DNA from: Bizionia myxarmorum
Lineage (GTDB): Bacteria > Bacteroidota > Bacteroidia > Flavobacteriales > Flavobacteriaceae
Length of the DNA: 64,000 nucleotides
Assembly: GCF_008086205.1 (NCBI RefSeq)
Contig: NZ_VSKK01000002.1
Span: 372,001 to 436,000, forward strand
Direction of reading: 5' to 3'
The notes under the pieces were generated by a model that was not told the DNA's origin, made no database searches, and saw nothing but the letters and a program-made list of their open reading frames with translations. Positions 54,658 through 62,981 of this stretch are shown here, piece after piece (the first letter of the stretch is position 1; every line of letters starts with the position of its first letter). The translations under genes were made by a program, and so were the position numbers.

Positions 54658-54671
54658 AAAAAGAAGTAGTT

Positions 54672-54721
54672 GTTAGAAATTAAAAAACCCAGACATATGT
54701 CTGGGTTTTTTAATTTCTAAC
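54672..54721. terminator. 50-bp perfect palindrome, bidirectional terminator
   Basis: From GTTAGAAATT to AATTTCTAAC every base pairs with its mirror; the centre is ACATATGT. The core AAAAAACCCAGAC / GTCTGGGTTTTTT is a terminator usable in both directions between the convergent surface-protein and protease genes. Confidence 0.92.
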
Positions 54722-54723
54722 GA

Positions 54724-56139
54724 CTATTTATACATCCCTACTGAAAACGGCACAAAATCTGATTTGTCTCCAACTAAATCTAAAGATTTAATAGAAGGAA
54801 ATGACATACGTCCTTCATCTGAAATAAGTTGCAAAGCTGCCGCTAATAATGGTTCCGTTTCAGTTCCTAATATGCCCATATTTGAATAGTTTTCAGGTAG
54901 CGTAAAATCTGGAAACAAGCCTTGGCTATAATCTGTAGTTCCTACAGCATTTAAAGATTTTAAAACCAATGGTTGCATAGCATATAAATGCGCTGGATTC
55001 GCATTTGTTCTTTTAAAATCAGGAGCATCATACAGCGTAATGGAAGCTTGGAATTTCCCCGCAGTTTCTGTTCCAATATGAACAACATCAATATAAGGAA
55101 TAAGGCAATTAATAACTAATTCACTAGCGGATGCTGATCGTTTTGAAGTTAAAATATAAACTTTATTAAGATTCAAGATATTTAAAGCTGAACCGCCATC
55201 CGTATTGGTAAAATAATTGGTGATTTGTTCCGTAGATAATTGGGTTTGAATTTCACTATTCCATTGTTCGGTGCTAAAAACACTACCAGTTTTACCAGCT
55301 ATCATACTCGACAGTAAAATGGCTGTATTAACAGAGCCACCAGAATTATAGCGTAAATCCAAAACTAAATTTTGAATATTGTTCGCTAAAAAATCTCCAA
55401 AAACCGTATTTAATTGCGCATCGAAATCGCGCGTAAAACCATTGTACATTAAATAGCCAACATTCGCATTGGCCACGTTAAAAATCGCTGTTTTAAAAAT
55501 CGGATTTTCTGTAGTTGAAGATTTGTTTAATGTAATACTTTGTCCATTAGGAGTAATTGTATCATCGGAAGTTTCCGGCGTACCGTTGTCATCGTAAATT
55601 GCTAAATTTATTGTGTAATTTGAATTACTTAATAAACTACTAAAGTTGCTCGTATTCAAAGCCGTTCCATCCACGCCATAAAAAATAAGACCTCTTGAAA
55701 CCCCTTGGGCACTGGCGTTGGAATTCGGTAAAACATAACCAACATATCCAAACACACTATTAGAGCCATTTGGGTAACGCATAAGGCCAAAATCCATACC
55801 ATTATTCATAGTCGTACCATTAAGTTGTTGCTCTAACTGAATATAATTAGAAGTAATCCAACTAAACCGATCTACCGTTTGTGGCTGGTATTTTAAATAA
55901 TCGAACAAGTCTTCGGGAGATTGGAAATTATTTAGGAATGCTTCATAACTGCCTTCATCAAAACGGTTGTTAGCTAAATCTGGAACCACATCTTTATATA
56001 AATAAAAGGAATTTAAACCACGCCAAACAAAATCATTCAAGTCTCGTGTTGAGGTTGGGTTGTCATCTAAATCTTCAAAACATCCCATCAATACTGTAGA
56101 AATGGCAATAGCAATTAAAAAGTTCCAACAATTTTTCAT
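54724..56139 (-). CDS. S41-family (C-terminal processing) peptidase lipoprotein
   Basis: 471 residues; lipobox VLMGC (Cys20) followed by the acidic FEDLDD, compatible with surface export. A PDZ-like region (about 120-180, YVLPNSNASAQGVSRGLIF) precedes the S41 catalytic domain, with LVLDLRYNSGGSVNTAILL (substrate and oxyanion segment) and ILTSKRSASASELVINCL, in which the Ser after 'SAS' is the expected nucleophile. TETAGK follows at the usual distance. Bacteroidota carry many such envelope proteases, and the target is unknown. It is convergent to the modular surface protein gene. Confidence 0.88.
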   Translation of the reverse strand: MKNCWNFLIAIAISTVLMGCFEDLDDNPTSTRDLNDFVWRGLNSFYLYKDVVPDLANNRFDEGSYEAFLNNFQSPEDLFDYLKYQPQTVDRFSWITSNYIQLEQQLNGTTMNNGMDFGLMRYPNGSNSVFGYVGYVLPNSNASAQGVSRGLIFYGVDGTALNTSNFSSLLSNSNYTINLAIYDDNGTPETSDDTITPNGQSITLNKSSTTENPIFKTAIFNVANANVGYLMYNGFTRDFDAQLNTVFGDFLANNIQNLVLDLRYNSGGSVNTAILLSSMIAGKTGSVFSTEQWNSEIQTQLSTEQITNYFTNTDGGSALNILNLNKVYILTSKRSASASELVINCLIPYIDVVHIGTETAGKFQASITLYDAPDFKRTNANPAHLYAMQPLVLKSLNAVGTTDYSQGLFPDFTLPENYSNMGILGTETEPLLAAALQLISDEGRMSFPSIKSLDLVGDKSDFVPFSVGMYK

Positions 56140-56282
56140 AGTAAAAGTGTATTAAATTTTTCTTTTTCTCTGATTAAAAGTAGTTACTTTATAAGATAAT
56201 AAAAATTATTTGTAACAAATTCGAAATTCATTCGTCGTAATAAAAGAAGCCGTAAACCAGCTTTTACTAATTAACCACAACC

Positions 56283-56792
56283 ATGACCCAGACAGAATTT
56301 TTAAATATTGTCATGCCATTTAAAGACAAAGTCTTTCGTTTAGCAAAACGATTATTAGTTTCTAGGGAAGAAGCCGAAGATGCAACACAAGAAGTTATTT
56401 TGAAATTGTGGAAGAATCAAGAGAAAATTAGCGAATATAAAAATATTGAAGCGTTTTCCATGACCATGACTAAAAATTATTGTTTAGATAAATTAAAATC
56501 CAAACAAGCACAAAATTTAAAAATTGTCCATAGTAATTATGAAGATCACAATAGCTCTTTACAACATGAAGTTGAGGTCAATGATAGTCTAGATTGGATT
56601 GGAAAGATAATGGAAGCGCTTCCAGAACAGCAAAAAATGGTAGTACAATTGCGAGATATTGAACAATATGATTATAGTGAAATAGCAAAAATGTTGGATA
56701 TGAATGAAACGGCCGTTCGCGTGGCTTTATCCCGAGCTAGAAAAACAATAAGAGAAAAATTAAATAATACACATAATTATGGTATTAAATAA
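56283..56792 (+). CDS. ECF RNA polymerase sigma factor
   Basis: A 169-residue sigma-70 ECF factor. Region 2 includes [26 protein letters not shown] and [18 protein letters not shown]. Region 4 includes [26 protein letters not shown] with the [23 protein letters not shown]. The last 14 bases overlap the next gene, so sigma and putative anti-sigma are translationally coupled. It drives, at least, the four-gene operon that ends with two DUF4252 proteins, if autoregulated as usual. Confidence 0.92.
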   Translation: MTQTEFLNIVMPFKDKVFRLAKRLLVSREEAEDATQEVILKLWKNQEKISEYKNIEAFSMTMTKNYCLDKLKSKQAQNLKIVHSNYEDHNSSLQHEVEVNDSLDWIGKIMEALPEQQKMVVQLRDIEQYDYSEIAKMLDMNETAVRVALSRARKTIREKLNNTHNYGIK

Positions 56793-57261
56793 AATAGAGC
56801 AGTTACTAGAAAAATACGAGAATGCTGAAACAACGCTTCAAGAAGAGGCGCAGTTAAAGCAGTATTTTACTCAAGAAAATGTAGCACCACATTTAGAACT
56901 GTATAAACCTATGTTTACTTACTTTTCTGCCAACCAGCAGGAATTATTTACAAAAGAAGTTCCTTTAAAAACAAAATCCGTTTTTAATTACCGTTGGATA
57001 GCTATTGCTGCTATTGCCGTGCTTTCAATAGGTTTTTATTTCAGTAATCCTTTTGAGCAACAGGATGAATTAGGAACCTATGACGATCCTATGTTGGCTT
57101 ATAACGAAGTGGTAAAATCGCTTGAAATGATATCCACACATATGAATAAAGGATTTGAAAAAGTTAACTATTTGAATTCGGTGAATGACGGTATTTCTAA
57201 AGTGAATTACTTAAATGAAATGCATAATACAACGGATAGAATTTTTAAGAATATTAATTAA
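56779..57261 (+). CDS. Single-pass membrane protein, putative anti-sigma factor
   Basis: 160 residues. A helical cytoplasmic N terminus ([26 protein letters not shown]) resembles the start of many Bacteroidota anti-sigma-type proteins. One membrane helix follows at about 73-90 ([16 protein letters not shown]), then a periplasmic tail. No zinc motif is visible. It starts inside the sigma gene (14-base overlap), the normal position for the cognate anti-sigma. Function is inferred from position and topology. Confidence 0.7.
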   Translation: MVLNKIEQLLEKYENAETTLQEEAQLKQYFTQENVAPHLELYKPMFTYFSANQQELFTKEVPLKTKSVFNYRWIAIAAIAVLSIGFYFSNPFEQQDELGTYDDPMLAYNEVVKSLEMISTHMNKGFEKVNYLNSVNDGISKVNYLNEMHNTTDRIFKNIN

Positions 57262-57354
57262 CAAATAATGAAAACACTAAATAATATAAACCCAAACAGT
57301 ATAATCACGACAGGTGATATAAATAAAAAATTAAATAACTCAAAAATAACAACT

Positions 57355-57921
57355 ATGAAAAAGTACACACTAATGTTCGTTATGGCGCTAATGATGATGC
57401 CATTTGCTTCTCAAGCACAAGATATTTTTGCTAAATACAGTGATAGTCCAGATGTAACTTATGTTTCCATCAAGCCTAAAATGTTCCAAATGTTGGCGAA
57501 AATGGATATTAATACTGATGATCCAGAATCTCAAGAATACATAAAAATGGTAAATAGCATTACCAGTTTTAAAGTGATTACAACAGGAAATAAAACTATT
57601 TCTGATGATGTTGCTAAATGGGTAAAATCTCGTAAAACATCACTTGAAGAATTAATGGTAGTAAAAGATAATGGTATGAATATGACCTTTTATGTAAAAG
57701 AAGGACGTGATTCAGACCACGTAAGTGAATTCCTCATGTTTGTAGATGGTTTAGGCGCTATTACAAAAGATATGGACGTGAATATGAATGGTCAAAAACG
57801 TGAATTTGAAACCGTAGTCGTTTCTTTAACAGGTGATATTGATATGAATCAAATTTCAAAATTAACCCAGAAAATGGATCTTCCAGGCGGTAAGCATTTA
57901 GAACACAAAAACAAGAAATAA
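57355..57921 (+). CDS. DUF4252 exported protein
   Basis: 188 residues from the ATG at 57355 (MKKYTLMFVMALMMM, signal peptide ending SQAQ). The longer reading from 57268 adds 29 residues ahead of a complete signal peptide and is not credible. The mature part (FAKYSDSPDVTYVSIKPKMF ... SLEELMVVKDNGMNMTFYVK) fits family DUF4252, of unknown function and common in sigma-factor operons of Bacteroidota. It lies 93 bases after the putative anti-sigma gene and 8 bases before a second DUF4252 gene. Confidence 0.82.
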   Translation: MKKYTLMFVMALMMMPFASQAQDIFAKYSDSPDVTYVSIKPKMFQMLAKMDINTDDPESQEYIKMVNSITSFKVITTGNKTISDDVAKWVKSRKTSLEELMVVKDNGMNMTFYVKEGRDSDHVSEFLMFVDGLGAITKDMDVNMNGQKREFETVVVSLTGDIDMNQISKLTQKMDLPGGKHLEHKNKK

Positions 57922-57929
57922 GTAGCAAC

Positions 57930-58475
57930 ATGAATAAAGCAATCCAATATATCATGTTCAGCTTACTAGCATCTTTGGTGTTAGTAAGTTGTGATACACG
58001 TGAATCTTTACAAACCTATTTTGTGGATCATCAGGAAAAAGCCGACTTCATATCTGTAGATATACCTACTTCTTTAGTTAATTTAGATGATGATACACTT
58101 AACGATGAACAAAAGACGGCTTACAAATCTGTTAATCGTTTAAACTTTTTAGGCTACAAAACGACCGAAAATAATATGGCAACATATACAACGGAATTAG
58201 CCAAAGTGAAAGCTATTTTAAGTGATGTAAAATATACGGAGCTAATGGAGTTTAGTGACAGCGGAAATAAATTTATAATCAAATATTTAGGTGATGATGA
58301 AAGCGCAGATGAAGTTATTGTATTTGGTAGTTCAAAAGAAATGGGCTTTGGTATAGTTAGAATACTAGGTAACGATATGCGACCGGAACAAATGGCTACT
58401 TTGGCGAGTGTCATGCAGAATGCCAAATTTGATGATACCTCTCAGTTAAAAAGTATTGTGGATTTCTTTAAATAA
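57930..58475 (+). CDS. DUF4252 lipoprotein
   Basis: 181 residues; lipobox VLVSC (Cys21), then DTRESLQTYFVDHQEKADF, which places it in DUF4252 like its neighbour. One protein of the pair is a soluble periplasmic form and the other a lipid-anchored form, suggesting they act together at a membrane. It is the last gene of the ECF operon, 8 bases after the first DUF4252 gene, and is followed by a terminator. Confidence 0.8.
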   Translation: MNKAIQYIMFSLLASLVLVSCDTRESLQTYFVDHQEKADFISVDIPTSLVNLDDDTLNDEQKTAYKSVNRLNFLGYKTTENNMATYTTELAKVKAILSDVKYTELMEFSDSGNKFIIKYLGDDESADEVIVFGSSKEMGFGIVRILGNDMRPEQMATLASVMQNAKFDDTSQLKSIVDFFK

Positions 58476-58491
58476 TCTCATAGATTATATA

Positions 58492-58522
58492 AAAAAAGGC
58501 AACCTATTTAGGCTGCCTTTTT
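58492..58522 (+). terminator. Terminator of the ECF/DUF4252 operon
   Basis: AAAAAAGGCA / TGCCTTTTTT with a further CCT/AGG pair in the loop and a T-run. It abuts the end of the frameshifted small gene on the other strand and may serve both. Confidence 0.85.
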
Positions 58523-58716
58523 TCATTTAGAAAGATTTTCTAATTTCTTCTTATGATTTTTAATCAGTGTTTTATAGATATTAATGACAACGATACCAAA
58601 TAAAATAAGGATGATGCCAACACAAATAAATTACTCAAAATTCCAAATATGCCTGCTACAGAAAAACTCATACAAACAACACCGCAGAGAATTAACGATT
58701 GTTTATCTGTTAGCAT
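58523..58716 (-). pseudogene. Small two-helix membrane gene with apparent 1-bp frameshift
   Basis: From the ATG at 58716 the first frame reads MLTDKQSLILCGVVCMSFSV, AGIFGILSNLF, then runs on to a stop at 58564 (50 residues). In the neighbouring frame the same region gives CVGIILILFGIVVINIYKTL then IKNHKKKLENLSK and a stop at 58523. This is a far more protein-like end: a second membrane helix and a basic cytoplasmic tail. Joining the two needs one missing base near 58620, and 194 bases is one short of 65 codons. It lies 3 bases after purB on the same strand. Either a real pseudogene or a sequencing indel; alternatively the 50-residue frame is intact. Confidence 0.6.
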
Positions 58717-58719
58717 ATT

Positions 58720-60063
58720 TTAAATTCCGGTATAATTACTTGGAGTAATAGCTTTTAATTCGTTTTTAATAGCATCTGAAATCTCTAAAGTGTCAATAAA
58801 GTTAGAAATGGATTGCTGATTAATTTTAGCATTGGTACGGGTTAAACCTTTTAAAGCTTCATACGGATTTGGATAGCCTTCACGACGTAAAATAGTTTGA
58901 ATAGCTTCCGCTACAACCGCCCAATTATTCTCTAAATCTTCTGCAAATTTACTTTCATTCAATAAAAGTTTATTTAAACCTTTTACAGTGGATTTAAAAG
59001 CAATAAGCGTGTGGCCAAAAGGAACACCTACATTACGTAAAACCGTGCTATCTGTTAAATCACGTTGCAATCTAGATATAGGAAGTTTGGCAGATAAGTG
59101 CTCAAAAATAGCATTAGCCATTCCTAAATTTCCTTCGCTGTTTTCAAAATCAATAGGATTTACTTTATGCGGCATAGCTGAACTACCAACTTCACCTTCT
59201 TTAATACGTTGTTTGAAATAATCCATGGATACATAGGTCCAGATATCCCGATTTAAATCGATAATTATAGTATTAATACGTTTTAAATTATCAAATAAAG
59301 CCGCCATATGATCATAATGCTCAATTTGAGTTGTCGGGAAAGAGTGGTGTAATCCTAGTTTTTCTTGAACAAATTTACCGCCAAAAGCTTTCCAGTCTAT
59401 TTGTGGATAAGCTACATGATGCGCATTAAAGTTTCCGGTAGCACCACCAAATTTAGCGGCACTTGGAATATCATTTAATAAATCAAATTGGGCTTCCAAA
59501 CGCGTAACAAATACCTGGATTTCTTTTCCTAATCGGGTAGGAGATGCCGGTTGTCCGTGCGTTCTAGCTAACATAGAAATGGATTTCCAGTCTTCCGTAA
59601 GTGTTTTTAATTTGTTTAAAACTTCAAAATATTCAGGAACATAAACATCATTAAGTGCTTCCTTAATACTCAATGGTATAGAGGTGTTGTTTATGTCTTG
59701 AGAGGTTAATCCGAAGTGAATAAATTCCTTAAATTTAGAGATATTTAATGCATCGAATTTATCCTTAATAAAATATTCAACGGCTTTGACATCATGATTC
59801 GTTACTTTTTCAATTTCTTTGATTGCAGAAGCATCTTTAGATGAGAAGCTTTTATAAATAGCGCGTAAATCATCAAATAAATTGAAGTTGAAATCAGCTA
59901 ATTGCGGCAGCGGAATTTCGCATAAGGCAATAAAATATTCAATTTCTACTTGAACGCGATATTTTATTAAAGCTTCTTCAGAAAAATAAGGCGCTAATTT
60001 TTCAACTTTACTACGATAACGACCATCAATAGGAGAGATAGCATTTAAGGATGATATAGACAT
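58720..60063 (-). CDS. purB: Adenylosuccinate lyase
   Basis: A 447-residue cytoplasmic enzyme of the fumarase/aspartase superfamily that acts twice in purine synthesis (SAICAR to AICAR, adenylosuccinate to AMP). Visible are SPIDGRYRSKVEKLAPYFSE at the N terminus, the catalytic His regions in THGQPASPTRLG and NHDVKAVEYFIKD, and the family signature GSSAMPHKVNPIDFENSEGN with the flexible-loop Ser. Length and motifs match the E. coli-type PurB. The start at 60063 fits the family. Confidence 0.96.
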   Translation of the reverse strand: MSISSLNAISPIDGRYRSKVEKLAPYFSEEALIKYRVQVEIEYFIALCEIPLPQLADFNFNLFDDLRAIYKSFSSKDASAIKEIEKVTNHDVKAVEYFIKDKFDALNISKFKEFIHFGLTSQDINNTSIPLSIKEALNDVYVPEYFEVLNKLKTLTEDWKSISMLARTHGQPASPTRLGKEIQVFVTRLEAQFDLLNDIPSAAKFGGATGNFNAHHVAYPQIDWKAFGGKFVQEKLGLHHSFPTTQIEHYDHMAALFDNLKRINTIIIDLNRDIWTYVSMDYFKQRIKEGEVGSSAMPHKVNPIDFENSEGNLGMANAIFEHLSAKLPISRLQRDLTDSTVLRNVGVPFGHTLIAFKSTVKGLNKLLLNESKFAEDLENNWAVVAEAIQTILRREGYPNPYEALKGLTRTNAKINQQSISNFIDTLEISDAIKNELKAITPSNYTGI

Positions 60064-60188
60064 GATTGTTGTTGTGTTTTAAAAGTTGCGAAGATACGCT
60101 TTTTAAGTAAAAATTTGAAACCTAATAGGTTAAGTTTTTCCATTTTTTAAGTGATTTAACGTATCTTGTCAAGGTTAATATGGTACTT

Positions 60189-61169
60189 ATGAAACATCTT
60201 TTATCCATCAGTTTATTTTTAGTTTTCCAAATGAGTTTTTCGCAATTTTATAAAAAGTCTGAACCGTTTACACATACCTATTCCATTGTTGCACGAGATT
60301 CGGTAACAGGGGAAATGGGCGTTGCCGTTCAATCGCATTGGTTCAGCGTTGGCAGTCTTGCTATTTATGGAGAAGCTGGCGTTGGCGTTGTTGCCACTCA
60401 AGCCATGGTAGATCCTACTTATGGACCCAAAGGCCTGGAGTTAATGAAACAAGGAATGCTGCCACAAGATGCTTTAAATAAACTTCTAGATGAAGATGGC
60501 GGCTCGGTTTTCCGACAAGTAGCTTTTTTAAATAAAAATGGTGATGTAGCAACACATACCGGAAGTTCTTGTATTGATGAAGCGGGTCATTATATTGGTA
60601 AAAACTTTTCAGTTCAAGCTAATATGATGTTGAAAAATACCGTTTGGGATGCTATGGCAAAAGCGTTTGAAACAACGAAAGGCACATTAAGTGTTCGTAT
60701 TTTGGCTGCTATGAAAGCTGCAGAAGCTGAAAAAGGAGATATTCGTGGCAAGCAATCTGCCGCTATTCTAATTGTAAAACATGAAGCTTCAGGAAATAAA
60801 TGGGAAGATACCGTGATGGACTTGCGTATTGAAGATAACGAAAACCCTATAGCTGAATTGGAACGATTAATGACAATTCATCGGGCCTATGATTTTATGA
60901 GTAAAGGTGATATAGCTATGGAAGAAGGTAATTCAATCGCCGCCGAAGGCTACTATTTATCGGCACAACAGCTTTTTCCAGATAATTTAGAAATGCAATA
61001 TTGGTATGCTATCAATTTATTAACCAATAAGGATATTGATAAAGCAATACCTATTTTAAAACGCGTTTTTAAAGCCGATTCTAACTGGAAAATATTAACA
61101 CAACGATTGGTTAAAGTCAATATGCTAACTATTTCTGAAGGAGATTTACAGATGGTTCTTAAACTTTAA
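60189..61169 (+). CDS. DUF1028-family exported Ntn-hydrolase-like protein
   Basis: 326 residues from the ATG at 60189; the ATG three codons earlier precedes the signal peptide. Signal peptide about 1-19 (FQMSFSQ). The DUF1028 domain (about 25-235) begins HTYSIVARDSVTGEMGVAVQ, with AGVGVVATQAMVDPTYGP and GSSCIDEAGH. The fold is related to Ntn hydrolases, but an N-terminal nucleophile is not apparent after signal cleavage. A helical TPR-like tail follows (about 240-326). The reaction is unknown. It precedes a heme-binding-domain gene by 23 bases. Confidence 0.82.
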   Translation: MKHLLSISLFLVFQMSFSQFYKKSEPFTHTYSIVARDSVTGEMGVAVQSHWFSVGSLAIYGEAGVGVVATQAMVDPTYGPKGLELMKQGMLPQDALNKLLDEDGGSVFRQVAFLNKNGDVATHTGSSCIDEAGHYIGKNFSVQANMMLKNTVWDAMAKAFETTKGTLSVRILAAMKAAEAEKGDIRGKQSAAILIVKHEASGNKWEDTVMDLRIEDNENPIAELERLMTIHRAYDFMSKGDIAMEEGNSIAAEGYYLSAQQLFPDNLEMQYWYAINLLTNKDIDKAIPILKRVFKADSNWKILTQRLVKVNMLTISEGDLQMVLKL

Positions 61170-61192
61170 TTTTTCAAAATAAAATCATACCT

Positions 61193-61666
61193 ATGAAAAT
61201 ATTAAAAAAAATCATACTGTTTTTATTAGTCGTATTTCTTATAGCTCAATTTTTTGGCCCTAAAAAAAACGATGGAACTTTAGCTTCTGTTGAACCCTTT
61301 TTACTTTCAACCAATCCACCGGAGGCCGTGGTTGCTATTTTAAAAGAAAGCTGTTTTGATTGTCATAGTAACTACACCAAATATCCTTGGTATTCTAAAA
61401 TTACTCCTGTTAATTATTGGTTGGCTGACCATGTTAATGAAGGTAAAGAGGACTTTAATGTGTCCATTTGGAGTGAGTATTCAGTAAAACAGAAAGACCA
61501 TAAATTTAAAGAATTAATAGAAACGGTTGAAAGTAGAGAAATGCCATTAGATTCCTATATCTTGACACACAATGAAGCTAATTTAACAGACACACAAATA
61601 GCCAGCGTAATTGAGTGGTCAAAAAAAATGCGTATTATTTATGGCTTAAAGCCAAAAGGCGAATAA
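61193..61666 (+). CDS. Membrane-anchored heme-binding domain protein
   Basis: 157 residues. An N-terminal membrane helix or uncleaved signal (about 6-22) is followed by a Haem_bd domain with the CxxCH motif SCFDCHSNYTKYPWYSKITP and DHVNEGKEDFNVSIW. The single CxxCH suggests one covalently attached c-type heme facing the periplasm. Such proteins are common in Bacteroidota and may take part in electron transfer or heme sensing. It lies 23 bases after the DUF1028 gene and 15 before the glycosyltransferase gene. Confidence 0.83.
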   Translation: MKILKKIILFLLVVFLIAQFFGPKKNDGTLASVEPFLLSTNPPEAVVAILKESCFDCHSNYTKYPWYSKITPVNYWLADHVNEGKEDFNVSIWSEYSVKQKDHKFKELIETVESREMPLDSYILTHNEANLTDTQIASVIEWSKKMRIIYGLKPKGE

Positions 61667-61681
61667 GTAATTCTTTCCGAA

Positions 61682-62914
61682 ATGATAAAAAAACTAGTCA
61701 TCATTGGTTGCGTATGGCCAGAACCCAAAAGTTCGGCAGCAGGAACACGTATGTTGCAATTAATGAATCTATTTTTATCTGAAAATTACCAAATCACCTT
61801 TGCTACGACGACATCTAAAACAGAGAATGCCTTTGATTTATCAACCTTGGGAATTGCAGAAGTGGCCATCACTTTAAATGATGCTTCTTTTGATGATTTT
61901 ATAATTTCTGAAAATCCAGAAATTGTATTATTTGATCGCTTTCTAACAGAAGAACAATTTGGTTGGCGAGTTTCTGAAAATTGTCCAAATGCCTTACGTT
62001 TATTAGACACTGAAGATCTTCACGGATTACGGAAAGCACGTGAGTTGGCTTTTAAAGCTTCGGATTCTGATTATAAAAAGTATCTTATAAATGATACGTC
62101 TAAACGTGAAATTGCGAGTATTTACAGATGCGATTTAAGCCTTATAATTTCTGAAGCAGAAATTGATTTGCTTCAAAACTATTTTAAAGTAGAACATGCA
62201 TTAATATACTATCTACCGTTTTTATTAGAGCCTATTTCCGAAGAAAATAGTGCAACACTACCTGAATTTAATTTCAGAGCAAATTTTATTACTATTGGAA
62301 ATTTCTTTCATAAACCCAATTATCAGTTGGTATTATATTTAAAAGAAGTGATTTGGCCTCAAATTAGAAAACGCCTCCCGCAAGCCGAACTTCATATTTA
62401 TGGTGCGTATACCAGTCAAAAAGTGCTTCAATTACACAAAAAGCAAGATGGTTTTTTAGTGAAGGGTTCTGCAGAACATGTTCATGAAGTGATGCAGCAG
62501 GCGCGTATTTGTTTAGCACCTTTGCAATATGGAGCTGGTTTAAAAGGGAAGTTGATTGATGCTATGCAAAATGGAACACCATGCGTTATGAGTACCATTG
62601 CAGCTGAAGGTTTATTCAGTAATTTAGAACCGAATGGTTTTATTTCAGATGATTCAAAAGAATTCATTGAAAATGCAGTGTCACTTTATACAGATGCATC
62701 TATTTGGAAATCTAAACAGGAAAATGGCTATTATATCATCAATAAACGGTTTAATAAAGCATTGTTTGAAACGCATTTCATAAGCGCTATTAATAGTGTT
62801 TTATTGGATTTAGAAACGCACAGACATAATAACTTCACAGGTCAGATGTTGCAGCATCAGTCGCTTCAAAGCACCAAATTTATGAGTAAGTGGATAGAAC
62901 TAAAAAATAAATAA
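61682..62914 (+). CDS. Family 4-like glycosyltransferase
   Basis: 410 residues, GT-B fold. The N-terminal Rossmann half begins LVIIGCVWPEPKSSAAGTRM. The C-terminal donor-binding half includes FITIGNFFHKPNY, ELHIYGAY, KGSAEHVHEVMQQARICLAP and QYGAGLKGKLIDAMQNGTPC, whose E/Q-x7-E-type region is divergent. It resembles GT4 enzymes of polysaccharide synthesis. It stands outside any polysaccharide cluster here; sugar and acceptor are unknown. Its start is 15 bases after the heme-binding gene, so the two may be co-transcribed. Confidence 0.8.
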   Translation: MIKKLVIIGCVWPEPKSSAAGTRMLQLMNLFLSENYQITFATTTSKTENAFDLSTLGIAEVAITLNDASFDDFIISENPEIVLFDRFLTEEQFGWRVSENCPNALRLLDTEDLHGLRKARELAFKASDSDYKKYLINDTSKREIASIYRCDLSLIISEAEIDLLQNYFKVEHALIYYLPFLLEPISEENSATLPEFNFRANFITIGNFFHKPNYQLVLYLKEVIWPQIRKRLPQAELHIYGAYTSQKVLQLHKKQDGFLVKGSAEHVHEVMQQARICLAPLQYGAGLKGKLIDAMQNGTPCVMSTIAAEGLFSNLEPNGFISDDSKEFIENAVSLYTDASIWKSKQENGYYIINKRFNKALFETHFISAINSVLLDLETHRHNNFTGQMLQHQSLQSTKFMSKWIELKNK

Positions 62915-62981
62915 GCCGTTTCGTATTATTTCTCAAAATCCACGTGCTTTTTCATAGCTTTGCAGCTTTAAAAATGACCTC

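Noticed and set aside
57268-57354. 29-residue extension of the first DUF4252 protein
   Set aside because: A complete signal peptide starts at 57355; a polar extension before it would prevent export.
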